Assembly (NCBI GenBank): GCA_015501075.1
Contig: JADNYJ010000208.1
Location: 1-63,539, forward strand
Direction of reading: 5' to 3'
Origin: Gymnopilus junonius
Lineage: Eukaryota; Basidiomycota; Agaricomycetes; Agaricales; Galerinaceae
Length of the DNA: 63,539 nt
Position numbers and translations under genes: made by a program
Notes under the pieces: model-generated
What the model was told of the DNA's origin: nothing
Databases searched by the model: none
What the model saw: only the letters and a program-made list of their open reading frames with translations
Shown here: piece by piece, positions 35,312-47,139 of the stretch
Position numbering within the stretch: position 1 is the first letter of the stretch
Layout: each line of letters opens with the position of its first letter

Positions 35312-37444
35312 TTACACCATGACGTACTCTCCATCCAAGTCTTCATCTCCGTTTTCTAATAGGGAAAGTACACAAGAGTCACGGCCAGCTGACCATTGGT
35401 CAGTGAGTAGAAAGGTTCCTTCTTCGGAGGCATTGGTCAAAACCCGTCTCATGGACACCTTTGATGACGATACGGGTTGACATGAACTCGAAAAGGCAGA
35501 AAGAGGTTCTGAGGGATACGAAAGACAAATCCGCGGGCAAGAAGTCAATGAAGCATCAGTATTTAAATCCATCTCTGTCTGTCCTGCAGTGTCTTCAACT
35601 GTCACGGAGGGTTGCAGCTCCTGGACAGGTTTGATTGCGCAGAGCAGGTTAGATTGAGTAGAACCACCAGAAGTACCACCAACACGTCGAGGAGGAGAAT
35701 CAAAACCTGGCATGGTCGATAGCGGAGGTGGAGGTGTTGTATGTGGAGGGTATGAACACGATGTCCCTTGATGACTATTTAAATCTGCGTCGAGACCTTC
35801 ATCTACCTTGCCCGATAATAGGGAACCGGCTTTGATCACTCTCTCCTTCAGTCGCAGCTCCTTCCCAGCCTCAATGACATTCAACAAACGAGATCCATCG
35901 GAGGTAGGAGGGGAATCAGGTCGCAGTGGAGACTCAGACGACGCCGTTGGTAATAGTGGCAGACAAGAACCAGAAGAACTTGGTTCAGCAATGCCAACAT
36001 CCAAATCAGCATCGAAATTCGTCACGAGTGCATCCGCCACAACTCCAACTCCAAGCACCTTGCCTGTAGGGAACGTCTCTTTCTTGATAACAGGTTTGGT
36101 CGGGTGCAGCTTCTTCCCAGCCTTGATCACCTCAATTAGATTGATGACTGCAATGCTAGGAGGACGTGATGGTGGCGGAGGCGGAGGCCTTTTCTTCCTC
36201 GGTGGCGCAGGAGCGGGTGGGAGCTGACATGGAGGTGATGGTGATGGTGTCGGTGGCGCACGAGAATGCGGTGGTGGCACCGGCCGTGAAATCAAGTAAG
36301 AGAGATGGGCACGTTCTTCAGCCTTAATCCTCTTCTTCGTTTCAAATATTTTCTTAGTGAGACCACAAACAGCCTCCTGCTCCGAACGTCTTCTGCCTTC
36401 ATCTTCAACTGCACCTTCACCCTTGGAAAGTGAAGCATTGGACGAGGTTTCGTCAAGCCTTTTCAAGAGTGCTTCGATGCGGCCTTCCAAAATGTGAAGA
36501 TTGTCCAGGCTAACACGGGGCAGGATATGTGGTGTCGAAGAGTCAGCAGGTGGTAGAGCTGGAAGTGGTTTGTTAAGAGCGACAGGCGGTGGTGGTGAAA
36601 GTGTATAGGAGGAAGACGAAGGCTGGAGGTCTAACTCCTCAGTCAAATCCCTGATCTCTTGATCTAGTCTAGCGAGCTCTATGCTTTCTTCACCCTTGTC
36701 CACCTGACTTTCGAATCGGAATGACGGCCAATCTGTTTCTGGTGCCTCTGAGTAGCCATCCGCAGTCTCTTGAGCTTGTAATGACCCCTCCTGGATGGCC
36801 GCAAAATCTTCAACAAAATAGTTCAACCCGACGAGTTCAGGAAAGGTGCTCTGTATGAGGACGTTGGCGCTGATGCCAGCTGAAAGTCCTTGAAAGAGTT
36901 CTGGAGGAAGTTGGTCAGGTACTGGTATGCCATGCATTCCTGCGCTCAAAAATATCTAAGATCCTGTTCTAAAATGGATTAAAAATTACAATGAACCTAC
37001 TCCTGTAAATCAAACCCATAGTAACATACAACTCTGCCCTATTGAGGGCACCACGACCGCGGACATCCACTAAACCCCTGCAACAAACATACGACGTAAC
37101 GTCAATAACCAGCTCCGAAGTAAAAGTAGAAGAATCGAGTCATACCAGATCTTGTTCAGATCATCCATACACAACTGACTTGACTCGAAAGCCTGGTGAG
37201 CCAAACTGCCTTGGATGAACCCCGTGTTGAACTGATCCCATGCTTGGAACATGCGATCGTATGTCGCCTTCTCTTCATCTGACAAGGTCCATGAGATCGA
37301 GATTGGACGATCAGTGCTATTGCTTTGTTGTGGAAGAAGAGGGTTGACCGCATCATATGAGGTGTTCTGATAAGGCAGATGCAGAGAAGCCAAAGATTTT
37401 TCGTCTGAAATGTTTTGCTCTGGAATCGAGTCGCAACCTTGCAT
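35312..37444 (-). CDS. EH-domain / poly-proline / WH2-like protein (copy B)
   Basis: Exons from ATG 37444 to 37146, then 37077-37001 and 36939-35312, giving 667 aa. Domains in order: an EH domain (SWTLSDEEKATYDRMFQAWD, DLNKIW, then GLVDVRGRGALNRAEF); a coiled coil (ELARLDQEIRDLTEELDLQ); proline runs around PPPPPPSRPPSIA; three WH2-like motifs (NLIEVIKAGKKLHP, LLNVIEAGKELRLKE, LLCAIKPVQELQPS), the third poor; and an acidic end, NGDEDLDGEYVMV. EH domains bind NPF peptides in endocytosis, and WH2 motifs bind actin. The layout resembles a compressed Pan1/End3-type endocytic actin regulator. The start is uncertain because the frame stays open upstream to a TTG and a 5' leader intron is likely. The 77-nt middle exon is the same length as in copy C. 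Confidence 0.8.
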
Positions 37445-38127
37445 GACGTCCGGGTCAAACTGAATAGGCGTCAATGACCTGCTCGTAGAAACCAGAACGA
37501 CAGTTACAGGACGAGTAGGAAGAGGATGTCGATGAATCTCAGGCAGGTAGTCCAAATTCTGGGAAGAGGTGGTGTTGAATTCTCAAAATCAGGGTCGGAC
37601 TGCGACAACAAAATCGCAAAGCAACTGATATATCGCATACAACTTGATGCAGATGCGCAGGTGCGGAGTCTTGGCGAATCGTCACTGAGAACAGAATGGG
37701 ACAGCTAAGTTGTCAACTCTGACCTACGAAAGAGTAAGTTGAAACTTACGAAAGCTGAATATGCTACGGGTCTTTGCCCACGCGTAAGGTGATGCCCAGA
37801 CGCAGCCTACGACACCAATGTATAGTCATATCGAGTCTCTTGGAACCTTTGCGCGAGGAAAGGACATCCGCAGCTCTGTCGATTGTCGTGCCGTGATGAT
37901 GGAGGAGAAAAAGAAACGTTGAGCTATTTATAACCAACGTGCAGTGACCAATCAACTGCTCAAGATGATTTTTCAACGTTGAACAACCTTGCTCCGCAAT
38001 AAAATTCAATATTAGTTCAAGATCGGCTTGTCTTCGATCACAATTTATGGAGTCGTTTAACCATGTATTAAGGGGACCTTGTGTTCTACAATAGTATGCA
38101 AATACAAAAAATGTGCTTTGGAGGCTT
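36148..38127 (-). repeat. Right arm of the inverted segmental duplication
   Basis: It matches 1-1801 in reverse complement, from the promoter (around 38100) to the poly-proline region. The copy at 1-1801 is decayed while this one keeps its reading frames. The arms are about 34 kb apart in opposite orientation. Confidence 0.85.
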
Positions 38128-38157
38128 GATGTTCACCTGTCCGAAAACAGTGCAGGA

Positions 38158-38262
38158 CACCCAAGCCCAGCCCGGGCCCACGACAAGGGAGCACAAGGAG
38201 AACAGGATCTCCATCCCCGGGGAAAGGTCGAACCCGCTCTGCTGCGATGTAGCAGTTGAGGT
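38158..38262 (+). repeat. Left terminal inverted repeat
   Basis: Pairs with 43877-43978. The shared core ACGACAAGGGAGCAC is flanked by a GC-rich CCCGGGCCC block; the ends diverge after about 100 bases. Confidence 0.65.
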
Positions 38263-38339
38263 TCGGTGAGAAGAAAAAAGTAATGCATTGATTATTTAAA
38301 AAGAGAAAAAAAGAGGAAGGTTTTTTTCCGTGTGTTCTA

Positions 38340-39860
38340 CCAGGACAACTCTAGCGGTAGCGTAAAGGCGACCCTGGCACTGGGACCATAGCAAGGGAAC
38401 ACGATCCAGGAAGCGACAAAGAAAGAGATGAAAGCCGACGTGTAGGATAGATGATTTCTGTTCATGGTATGTCAGCGATGAGCATCGTAATAGAAGAAAA
38501 AAAACCCACATTGAATAACAGTCATGTCCCACTTCGCAAACAGAGATTTAAGGGACATAGCGTTTGCCAGCAATTCCATCCGAAAATATCCAACGAAGAT
38601 GACACCCTGAGTGTGATTGTGTTATACTGAAGACCATTGGTACCCGATTCATGAACGCCCAAGTTGATTGCTGAAAAATAGAAAAGATTTGTTTCGAGTG
38701 CGCTGGCGTTACAGCGAGAGCAAAGGTTCATCACATACACGCCTAAGCGAGCTCTTGGGGAAACGAGCGGGAGGAACGAACGAAGATGACGTTCTGAGCG
38801 CAGATGGACAGTAAATCGACATTACCCAACGACCGTTGTTGGGTAAGAAGATTCATCACCCAAATGCCAAGGTACTCAAAACGCGATCTGGGAGGAACCA
38901 TTTGGGGAAGAGACGAAGAGACGAGGACAATTCCACGGCAGAAATTCTAGAAAAAGGACAGACGACATACTGGTATGATAAGCTGATGGGCGAAAATGAG
39001 AAAGATGATAAACAGTGGCCATGAGAAAAGCTCACTTTTGATAGTGGTATCCCGCTTGGCGCCGATGAAGTGCGCTCAAGTGAGACTACTGTTCCCGACA
39101 AATGCTAAAGCGCCGAAGGTTTCATGCTCTGGCCAGAACGACTCTGTTAAGGGTACAGAGTCGAGACTGGCCCTGGGACCATAGCAAAGGGAGCATGAAT
39201 GGAGAGATGGACACCTACTACAGACGTCGTAGTGTCCAAGCTCTCCATCCCAGAGAAGATGTCAAAGAAAAAGTACTGTTGAGGCGGAAAGTTTTAGATG
39301 GGTAGGATACAGCGATTGTAAATATATTCACCTTTTGGTTTGGTTATTCTACTTGAGAGGTGACCGAGAGTCAGTTTACGAAGCATACGACAATAATAAA
39401 AGGAACTCGCCCTTGTAGATATGTCCCACTTGGCAACGACGAAGCGCGGCTCAGGTGGGACAGGATATCGCCAGCGATGCACTCTAGCAAAGTACGCAAA
39501 GCTGGCCTTCTGAGCGCAAATGGATGAGAACTAAGTGGCTTTACCGCGGCAAGGGTACCATTGGGTAGGAAGCTCAATCATCAATAACGCCCAGGTTGAT
39601 GCTCTACCAGGACGACCCTGCCTATAAAACAGAGTCGAACCCAGCCCCAGAACCATAGCAAGGGAGCACGAGTGGACCAAACACCATCAACCGGAAAGGT
39701 TGTGGTACCGACCACTCCCAGGAAGAAGTTGACAAGAGGACAAAGGGCCACTGTTGAGAAAGAAAAGACTGTTACTCGACGAAGCAAAAAAATCATAACA
39801 AGCACTCACCCTTGAGGATATGGTGACCCGCTTGGCGACAGCGAAGGAATGCTCGAAGCA
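38340..39860 (+). repeat. Degenerate subterminal repeats
   Basis: A block ending GGACCATAGCAAGGGAACAC (38381) recurs in altered form near 39176 and 39649, each preceded by a CCAGGACNACTCT/CCAGAACGACTC-like stretch. A second block, GTCCCACTTGGC/ATCCCGCTTGGC/GACCCGCTTGGC, recurs near 38525, 39048, 39424 and 39828. The motif resembles the inner half of the terminal repeat. Confidence 0.5.
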
Positions 39861-40131
39861 AAGTCGAACCCCTCAAGGTATGAGAGGTTGAATTCGAATA
39901 GATCTGAGCGACGTCAGCGATGACTAACATGAGCCACAGCATGGCCAAGGAGAGAACAAAACACACCAAAAGGGGGCCATGAGCAGAGGACAAGTTACTC
40001 GACTTCAAAGTAGGAGGAGAAGAGCAACGACATGGGGGGAACCAAGTTGGAGAAATGAAGAGGATGGGCGGCCCTTTTAAACCTCCATCGTCGTGTCTTA
40101 TCGCCTGTTGCCGACATTGCACGCCGAGAAA

Positions 40132-40464
40132 ATGCCTGCTCGGACCTTGAGTCCAGACTTCTGGACATCCAAACATTACCTGGAGACCGCATGTCCAGAG
40201 AAATCCTTTTGGGAATACGGTTCTTCTAACCGTTTGTGGGCGCGTTCTGACAGGAAATTCGAAATTATGATTGATGAAAAATGCTGCGCGCAGATAAGAA
40301 AAGGCTTAGAGAGGCGGTCAAAGACCGAAGTTCCCCTAGGTGAGCAGAACGGCAACAAAATGAATACCGAGGAGGAATTTCTTGCGTATAGGAGGGATTG
40401 CGAATTCTATGTGCGCAAGATTAAGGTGATCGGCGGAGACAAGACGCGCTTTTGGACAAATTAG
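40132..40464 (+). CDS. Hypothetical 110-aa ORF inside the 5.8 kb segment
   Basis: From ATG 40132 it reads MPARTLSPDFWTSKHYLETA and ends KVIGGDKTRFWTN. The composition is protein-like with many charged and aromatic residues, but no family is recognised and no exon partner is seen. It is the only plausible coding frame in the middle of the segment, and could be a captured exon or chance. Confidence 0.3.
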   Translation: MPARTLSPDFWTSKHYLETACPEKSFWEYGSSNRLWARSDRKFEIMIDEKCCAQIRKGLERRSKTEVPLGEQNGNKMNTEEEFLAYRRDCEFYVRKIKVIGGDKTRFWTN

Positions 40465-42915
40465 GGGTGTTATGCTGTACACGTGAAGTTACGACGGTCG
40501 CATTGTGACAAACGAACCGGGAACGATTCGAACGAACACTGAACTCAACTGCAAAGAAAGTCAGTTCCCTCCTTCAGCTTAGAGCTCAGTATTTCGAGAG
40601 TTCAAGCATGCCTTGGTCTGGACATTGCACTCATATTGCGTCCCGAGGAACGTGGAACATCACGCGTATGCCCCATCCACGCGCAACTTCGTATCCACAT
40701 ACTAGTATTCCCAAGGCATCCGCCTTCGCACCCCTTCAGTCTGATCTGGATGATCTGTTCCACAGTTCTGGAAACCTCAGGAGTACCCTCGAAACTGACC
40801 TGGAAATTTGAAATATGAACCTTCAAATTATCTCCAAATGGTATTGTACTCAAGCGGCGTGCTTGATGACGATTTAATTACTCCCGCTCTCAGCCTTCCC
40901 AGGTCCAGCTGCATATCCCGTATCCCAGCTTTTTTCTAATCTGTTACTCACGACCCAAGGTCCCTGTACACATTGAAGGGTCTCAGTATGAATCTTGACG
41001 TCCAAATATGGTGCACAGGGTTCGTCCGAGCTCATCCGACTTTTTGCCCACCAGCGAGACATTTCTGGTTGCATTAATCCTGGGTCGTGATTCTCGTATA
41101 ACCTTATTTTATTTCCCTAAGATTCATGAGCTGGCTACCAGCATCTCAGTATGAAACAGAGGCCAATGGACAGGCGAAAGGGCCTGCTGAAATCAAAAGT
41201 GATTTTGTTCTTGACTCCAGATTTTGTTGGACGCGCCCTTTGACGACTCTAATGCATTAGGCTTCCTTGGGCGCGCCTTGTAGCCATTCTATTGGAATAC
41301 CGGGAGGTCTCCTGTAGAAATGGGCAGTTGCTCTAGTCTGTCCTGCTTGGTGCATCCTTCTTTGCCCTCGGCTGCATATTCCGTATTTCCAAATCAACGG
41401 TGGGACATATTGGCATCAAAGGTCTAGAACATTCAGACTTCTATTTCCTAAGCTCCTGTTCTGTGCCCCCGAGGAGGTTACACGGATACACGGACACCTA
41501 CTTTGTCAGTTCGCCTATGTATTTTTTTCTGCGCTTTTCTGCTTCTCTGTTCAGTCGTCTTCGCGGTTTTCTTGTTCCCTGAACATCTACCTACATATGA
41601 GTGCAATCGAGATCGATGGATCTTCAAGACTTGTGATACGTCGCATGTATTGTTTAAATTGTTTAAATTATTTGGTCGTTGTTGCTTAATTCTATTTCAC
41701 CATATATCCTTCCCACAGTGATTTGGCGACTTCGGAAACCGTATTTAACACCGTCAGGCAGCCAGATTCAGCCCGTGGTTACACTACGCGATACCTACAC
41801 AGATCGTTTTCATGCTCCGAACTATCTGGTACAGATGCAGTCGTTCCGCGTTATTTTTAGAACTTGACTTGAACTAGAGATTACAGCACCCTTCAATTCG
41901 TGGACTGGTGGTTCCCTAAATGGCCAACAGGTGGACATGTGTGACGTATCCCCCCCCCTCTCCTTTACTCGAAAAATGCCTGTCCACCCTCGTGAAATGT
42001 TTGCCGGACGGCGGACGGCAAGATGGGATATACCCTTATAGTATTCACTGTTGATGGCAAGTGGCGTTATCATCCAAAAATAAATATCGGCCGGTCGTGA
42101 GGCCTCGAACCCGAAATTCGAAACGAAATGAATTTTTACATGCGGACAAGTTTCTGTGGGTAGAGCCAAGGAAGATAAATGACAAGCAATTTAGGAACAA
42201 AGTCCTGAGATATCCGTGGGTCACATCCGCTACTATGTAGTACCTTTGATAACAGAGAAACAGCCCTGAGCACGTCCATGCCGACCAATTACTCCAGTTT
42301 GCAACTGCTTTTTGAATTGTTATTTCTCTGTTCGCTTCCTCTGGCATGCGTGAACATCGGCATTTCCAAGCTTTTTTGTCCAAGTGGAGCACAGATATCT
42401 TTTATCCATCAATCGCAAGTTGGAAATTTCTTTCAGAATGCGCCCACTAATTAATATGAATCAGGAAGAATACATATCGCCCGCATGGACTCAAAAACAA
42501 GGCCTGCGTTACTTCGGCAAAGTAAGCAGATCGAGATTTCACTATAAGAGGCTATAAGAGGTACAACGGCTCGGGGGCCGAGTAATGGTCGCTTATAAAA
42601 GGCCAGCCCTTTCCTGGCAACGTCTGCATTCCGACTTTACTTTCTGCCCCCATCTTCTGCCATCGGGACATTCTCCCTCAGAAACATTCTCCCGTCCTCG
42701 GGCTTCCTCGAACTCGAGTGGATTAACTCTCATGTTGTTCGACTGCGTCGCCATGAAATGTTTGTCAAATAGCGGGTAGACCATGCGGCGCTTGAAAAAA
42801 AAGGTGAGTTCTCCTAATGATTATCAACTTCCTCGTTGACTAACACTCTTCTCATCTGCGACAGTAATCTATATCGCGCCTTCGGGCCATTTCTTGGGCG
42901 CTGCGGGTGGTTGAT

Positions 42916-43440
42916 CTACCTACCTATCAGGCTCCTCTATCGAGAGGATGACCTGTGTAAAGACTTCCAGACGCAATTTCCGTCGCGCTCAAGCATCCAG
43001 CTTCGCCGCTGGCGACTAGACACCTAAAAATAGTGAGCTTTCTTTATATGATATCCCTCATCGACTAATGCTTTCTCTTGTTCAGTTATTTCCTAAACTT
43101 CTTTTTCTCTGACTCATCTAGGGTGCGGTCGACTTGCCTACCTATCAGGCTCTTCCACTTGTCGTAATGCCGGTGGAGGATGACCTGTGTAAAGTTCAGC
43201 CCAATCGATCGCGTTCTGCTCTTCTCGTTTCTTTTAGTCTTCTATATCGGTGCTTCCGACTACTTTCCCCCTCTCTACTTGGGCATTATGGATGGTCATC
43301 TGCCTACCTGTCAGGCTCCTTCCCTCGTGAAGGATGACCTGTGTAGCAAATATTCGGATCCCATTCAGTCGTGCGCGGCAAGAATGGCGCCTGCCTACCC
43401 ATCAGGCTCTTCTATCAAAGAAGATGACCCTGTGTAGTTA
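42916..43440 (+). repeat. Four-copy irregular tandem array
   Basis: A unit beginning CTNCCTACCTATCAGGCTC and closing GATGACCTGTGTA occurs at 42916, 43133, 43300 and 43391. The spacing shrinks (217, 167 and 91 bases), and a fifth partial CTGCCTACC lies near 43746. Between the paired motifs is a short variable loop such as CTCTATCGAGAG. Confidence 0.7.
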
Positions 43441-43876
43441 ATACCAGGAACCGTTCCATAACGTCCGAGGGCCTACTCGACTGAGGGCTTAATGCGGTCG
43501 AGAGTACTGGGCCCGCTTGAGCCACGCATCGCCGTCGCCAAGCGGGCGTCAAAACCAGTGGTGAGTCTTCCTTATGCTAGCTATATTCCCCTTCCACTGA
43601 GTCTTTCCTCGATAGCTGTTTGCTATTCCACAAAGTTCTCCTCTGACTTTCTCTTTCGGCGACAGACCCCTGTCCACAGTATTCCTCCACTGCCTCTGAG
43701 CTGGGGTGGTTCCTCGTGAGACCCTTGGGCGTGATGGGAGATGAGCTGCCTACCGAACGGTAAAGTTAACCAGATCTCACTCATCACGCTTAAAAGATCA
43801 TTTCTATTACTTATTTTACTTCATTCAATCCTGCTTTAATTTTCTTTCGAACGGAACTGCACTATTGCGAGATCTC

Positions 43877-43978
43877 TCTTGCAGTAGGACGATTCCCCTT
43901 TTTCCCCGGGGAAGAGAGGCCTGTCTCTCCTAGTGCTCCCTTGTCGTCGGGCCCGGGGCTGGGCTTGGGCGCTTCAGT
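43877..43978 (-). repeat. Right terminal inverted repeat
   Basis: Reverse complement of the left repeat with a few single-base gaps (for example GGGCCCG against GGGCCC). It lies about 430 bases beyond the end of gene copy C (44407). Confidence 0.65.
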
Positions 43979-44406
43979 CTATCGTTTTGATATACTGGGC
44001 CTCAGGTTTCTAAGCGCACTTTCTTTCTTGTTCATAGTAGTTTATTTAATCAATAGTAACTTTGAATGTACTCGTTCAAGTCTGTCGTTGTCAGAATTCT
44101 TTAGGCATTTTGTGACGACTACCACTTGAGAATTGATTCTGTTATTTTCTTGAAATGTGCGATGAACCTCAATTTTAGACGTTGTTTCCATACCATGCCT
44201 GAGCCTGAGTGAGTTAACCTAGGCATTAGCCTTCCGCATGCTATCAGCTGAGGATCCCAAGGGCTATTGCAGTGGCACCATGGATGGTCGTGTGGTGATC
44301 TCTAGATTTAATAGGACCACTCTAGATACATCTCCACCCCTCCTCATTCCGCCCGCCAACCTATTACTCATGAATAGACGGAATTTTATTTGTTTGTAGT
44401 TTGTAT

Positions 44407-46593
44407 TTATACTATAACATACTCGCTATCCGAATCATCATCCAGTACATTGGATGTAGAAGCAGCGGTTTCAGCGGTAGGGACTGGTGGATACGAAAGA
44501 GATACTCGAGGTTGAATGTCCAACGTGACATTCAAATCCGAATCCGCTCTCGTATGTCCTGCGACGTCTCCATCTTGAGAAACCCTCCCTAAGGGACACA
44601 CGCCGCCTTTAACCACCATCACAGCCGGTTGCAGCTCCCTGCCAGCGCGAATGTCTTGCAGCAGGGATGATCTAGACGCACCAGCGACTGGGACAGAAGA
44701 ACCAGAGCCACGCCCAAGCAGTGACGGAGTTGAAGGTACTCCGTTCCAGCTTTCATCTTCCAAGACTTTGCCCAATGAAAATGAACCACTGTTAACCATT
44801 GTCTTCGTCGACCGCAACTGTTTCCCAGCTTCAATAGCACGCAAATGGAATCCATCTGTGGAAGAAGGGGTAACAGGTGAAAACATTGGCGGGTGCGGTG
44901 GATGAGTCCCAGAAGAACGAGTCGCAGAAGTGGGGATATCGAAGTCAGTGTCGAAATCGGTAACAGGTGCCGCCGCTGCGTTTCCGTCTTCAAGCACCTT
45001 GCCGGTCGGAAACGTTCCCCTCTTAACCACAGTGCTGGTGGGACGTAACTTCTTCCCAGCCTTGATCGCTTCTATAAGATCGGTAACTGCAATACTAGGA
45101 GGATGAGATGGTGGCGGCGGCGGGGGCCTCCTTTTGGTAGGAGTCGCGGATATATGAGCAGACGGGGCTGGACGAGGAGGCGGCGAACACACCAAAGGTG
45201 GGAGAGGCGGTGACGGTGGTGGCGGGGGAAGGGTACCAGGAGGAGAGATAGGTGGTGGTGTTGGTGGTGGCTTTGGGGTACGAGGAAGTATTTGTCGTGA
45301 AAGCTGGGCATTCGTATTTGTACTTTCTTGGGATTTCATCCTCTCCTTCATATTTGATAATTCTTCAGTCAGGAGAATAACGAGCCGTTCCTTCAAGAGC
45401 CTTCTGCCTTCATCTCGACCTGTATCTTCATCTTTTGGAGACTGTTCGAGTGAGAACTGGTCGAGCTTATTCAAAAGTTCGTCAACGCGGTTCTCCAAAG
45501 CGTCCAGATCACCGTCCAAGTTGCCACGTGGCAGAGCAGGCAGTATTGGAGAGTCGGAAAGTGGTAAGGGTGGAAGTGATTTTGGGAGAGGGAGACGTGG
45601 CAATGATGGAGGTTTTCGTGGAGGAGGTGATGGGCCCGGAGGTGGTGGAGATGGACGTGATGAAGACAAGGTCTGTGAATCCAATGCTTCAGTCAAAAGC
45701 CTGATTTCATGATCCAGCCTAGCTAGCTCCTCTTCTGCTTTATTCATCTCGCTTTGAAAATGGACGGACGGCTGAATAGTATCTGAAGCTTTTGAATGGT
45801 CGATGTCTTCCATAGCAATTTCCGGCTCGACAGGAAAAACTTCAGTCAAGAATTCTGACCCCATGACATCAGACAAGTTGGTTGGTGCAAAAACGGTGGC
45901 AGAGCCACTTGAAAGTTCTTGTAAGAATTCTGGAGGAAGTTGGTCGGGCACTGACATGCCATGTATCCCTACCGACGCTCAGAAAAAACTGCCACAAAAA
46001 CCACAACCAACTTACTCCGGTAAATCAAGCCCATGGCAAGCCGAAACTCTACCCTATTCAGTGCACCACGATCGTGGATATCCACGAGGCCCCTACAAGA
46101 ATTATATAAGAATAACACAACATCAGCAATCGTTTTCAATGAAAATGTAATGATGAACTGAATCGTACCAAATATTTGCCAGGTCTTCTGCACTTAGGCC
46201 GCTATAACTAAATGCCTCCGGTGCAAGGGAACCCTGGAAGAACCCCGTGCTAAGCTGGTCCCAAGTTTGGAATATGCGATCATAAGACTTTTTCTCTCCA
46301 TTTGACAATGTCCAGGGGATTGAGGTTCGATAACTGATTGCGGCTGGAAGTCCGATCGAGGTTGAATAAAAACTGTCGCCGCAGTCGCTTGGACTTGAAT
46401 GAAGGTCAACGTCCATATCGAGTGGGATGGCGTAGTAAGGCAGATTTGGAGATATTGAGATGTTTCCCGCTGAAATGTCCATTTCAAGCTTAGGAACTTG
46501 GGCGGACGGCACAACCTGAGGTCCCAATTCAGTACTACGACCCTGATCTTCTAGAGACGATGGCGGTGACGATGGCGGTGACGATGTGGCCAT
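44407..46593 (-). CDS. EH-domain / poly-proline / WH2-like protein (copy C)
   Basis: Exons 46593-46169, 46092-46016 and 45968-44407 give 687 aa. ATG 46593 opens MATSSPPSSPPSS. The order matches copy B: an EH domain split over exons 1 and 2 (IPWTLSNGEKKSYDRIFQTW, LANIW, GLVDIHDRGALNRVEF); a coiled coil (EELARLDHEIRLLTEALDS); long proline tracts; three WH2-like motifs (DLIEAIKAGKKLRP, LRAIEAGKQLRSTK, LLQDIRAGRELQP), each followed by a G-F/S-x-GKV-like tail; and the acidic end DDDSDSEYVIV. All frames are intact and splice sites are good (GTACG, GTAAGT). An actin-linked endocytic role is inferred from the domains. Divergence from copy B is much greater than that of A from B. Confidence 0.85.
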
Positions 46594-47139
46594 TGTACTT
46601 GGTTTAGAAATTCCAGATAAAATGCCAGGTTGTAGAGTATGGGCTTGAGGGTGGCAATCAGACCTCGAGACACGAGGGCATAGATCGAGATCGAATAGAT
46701 GGCTTTATATCATTCAATAACGAACTGTATTTGGGCAGGCAATCGCTGCGCAGAGTTTACTATGCTGACACAGTCAATCATCATGATAGCAAGAGACAAA
46801 CTGTGAGAAACTCACGACAGCCAAAGATGCTACGCGCCTCGCCCGCAAGCAATCTGGCGCCCAGAGTTTCCAATTGCAGCAAATAGCCGTAATTTTGAGT
46901 CATACTACGTCCGTTCGAGTTCGATGACCTTGACCGCAGCTTTCTATCGTGACTCGTCACTGTCCAAGGTGTGACTACATGACTATAACGAGCGACTATT
47001 TACCCGGCCGTGCCGAATTCCAGAATCCCCCCGCGTGCGCCGCCATCAGTGAACTCCGAAACTTATTCTCAACAAAAAAGAGGAAATACTCATGTTCTCC
47101 CCCATCGATAAGAATATATTAATTGACACTAGAATTTTG
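46594..47139. promoter_or_regulatory. 5' region of copy C
   Basis: It contains a probable leader intron: the donor GTGAGTTTCTC near 46815 (minus strand) matches the leader donors GTGAGTTTCAAC and GTAAGTTTCAAC of copies A and B. Upstream sequence up to 47139 holds nothing else that I recognise. Confidence 0.45.

Larger units (their letters stand above)
38158..43978. mobile_element. Inverted-repeat-bounded 5.8 kb segment, probably a non-autonomous element
   Basis: Both ends carry the same sequence in opposite orientation: CCCAAGCCCAG(C)CCCGGGCCC, then ACGACAAGGGAGCAC, AGGAGA and CCCCGGGGAA. Between them are degenerate repeat arrays at each side and a middle part of ordinary composition. No transposase or recombinase is recognised. 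A clear target-site duplication is not visible. The segment lies between EH-WH2 copies B and C, so it may have entered after or during their duplication. Calling it a transposable element is inference from the terminal repeats. Confidence 0.55.

Noticed and set aside
35808..36227. Plus-strand frame opposite copy B
   Set aside because: A Gly-rich mirror of the proline-coding strand.
42916..43440. CRISPR-like array
   Set aside because: Repeat units are long, degenerate and unevenly spaced, and the genome is eukaryotic.
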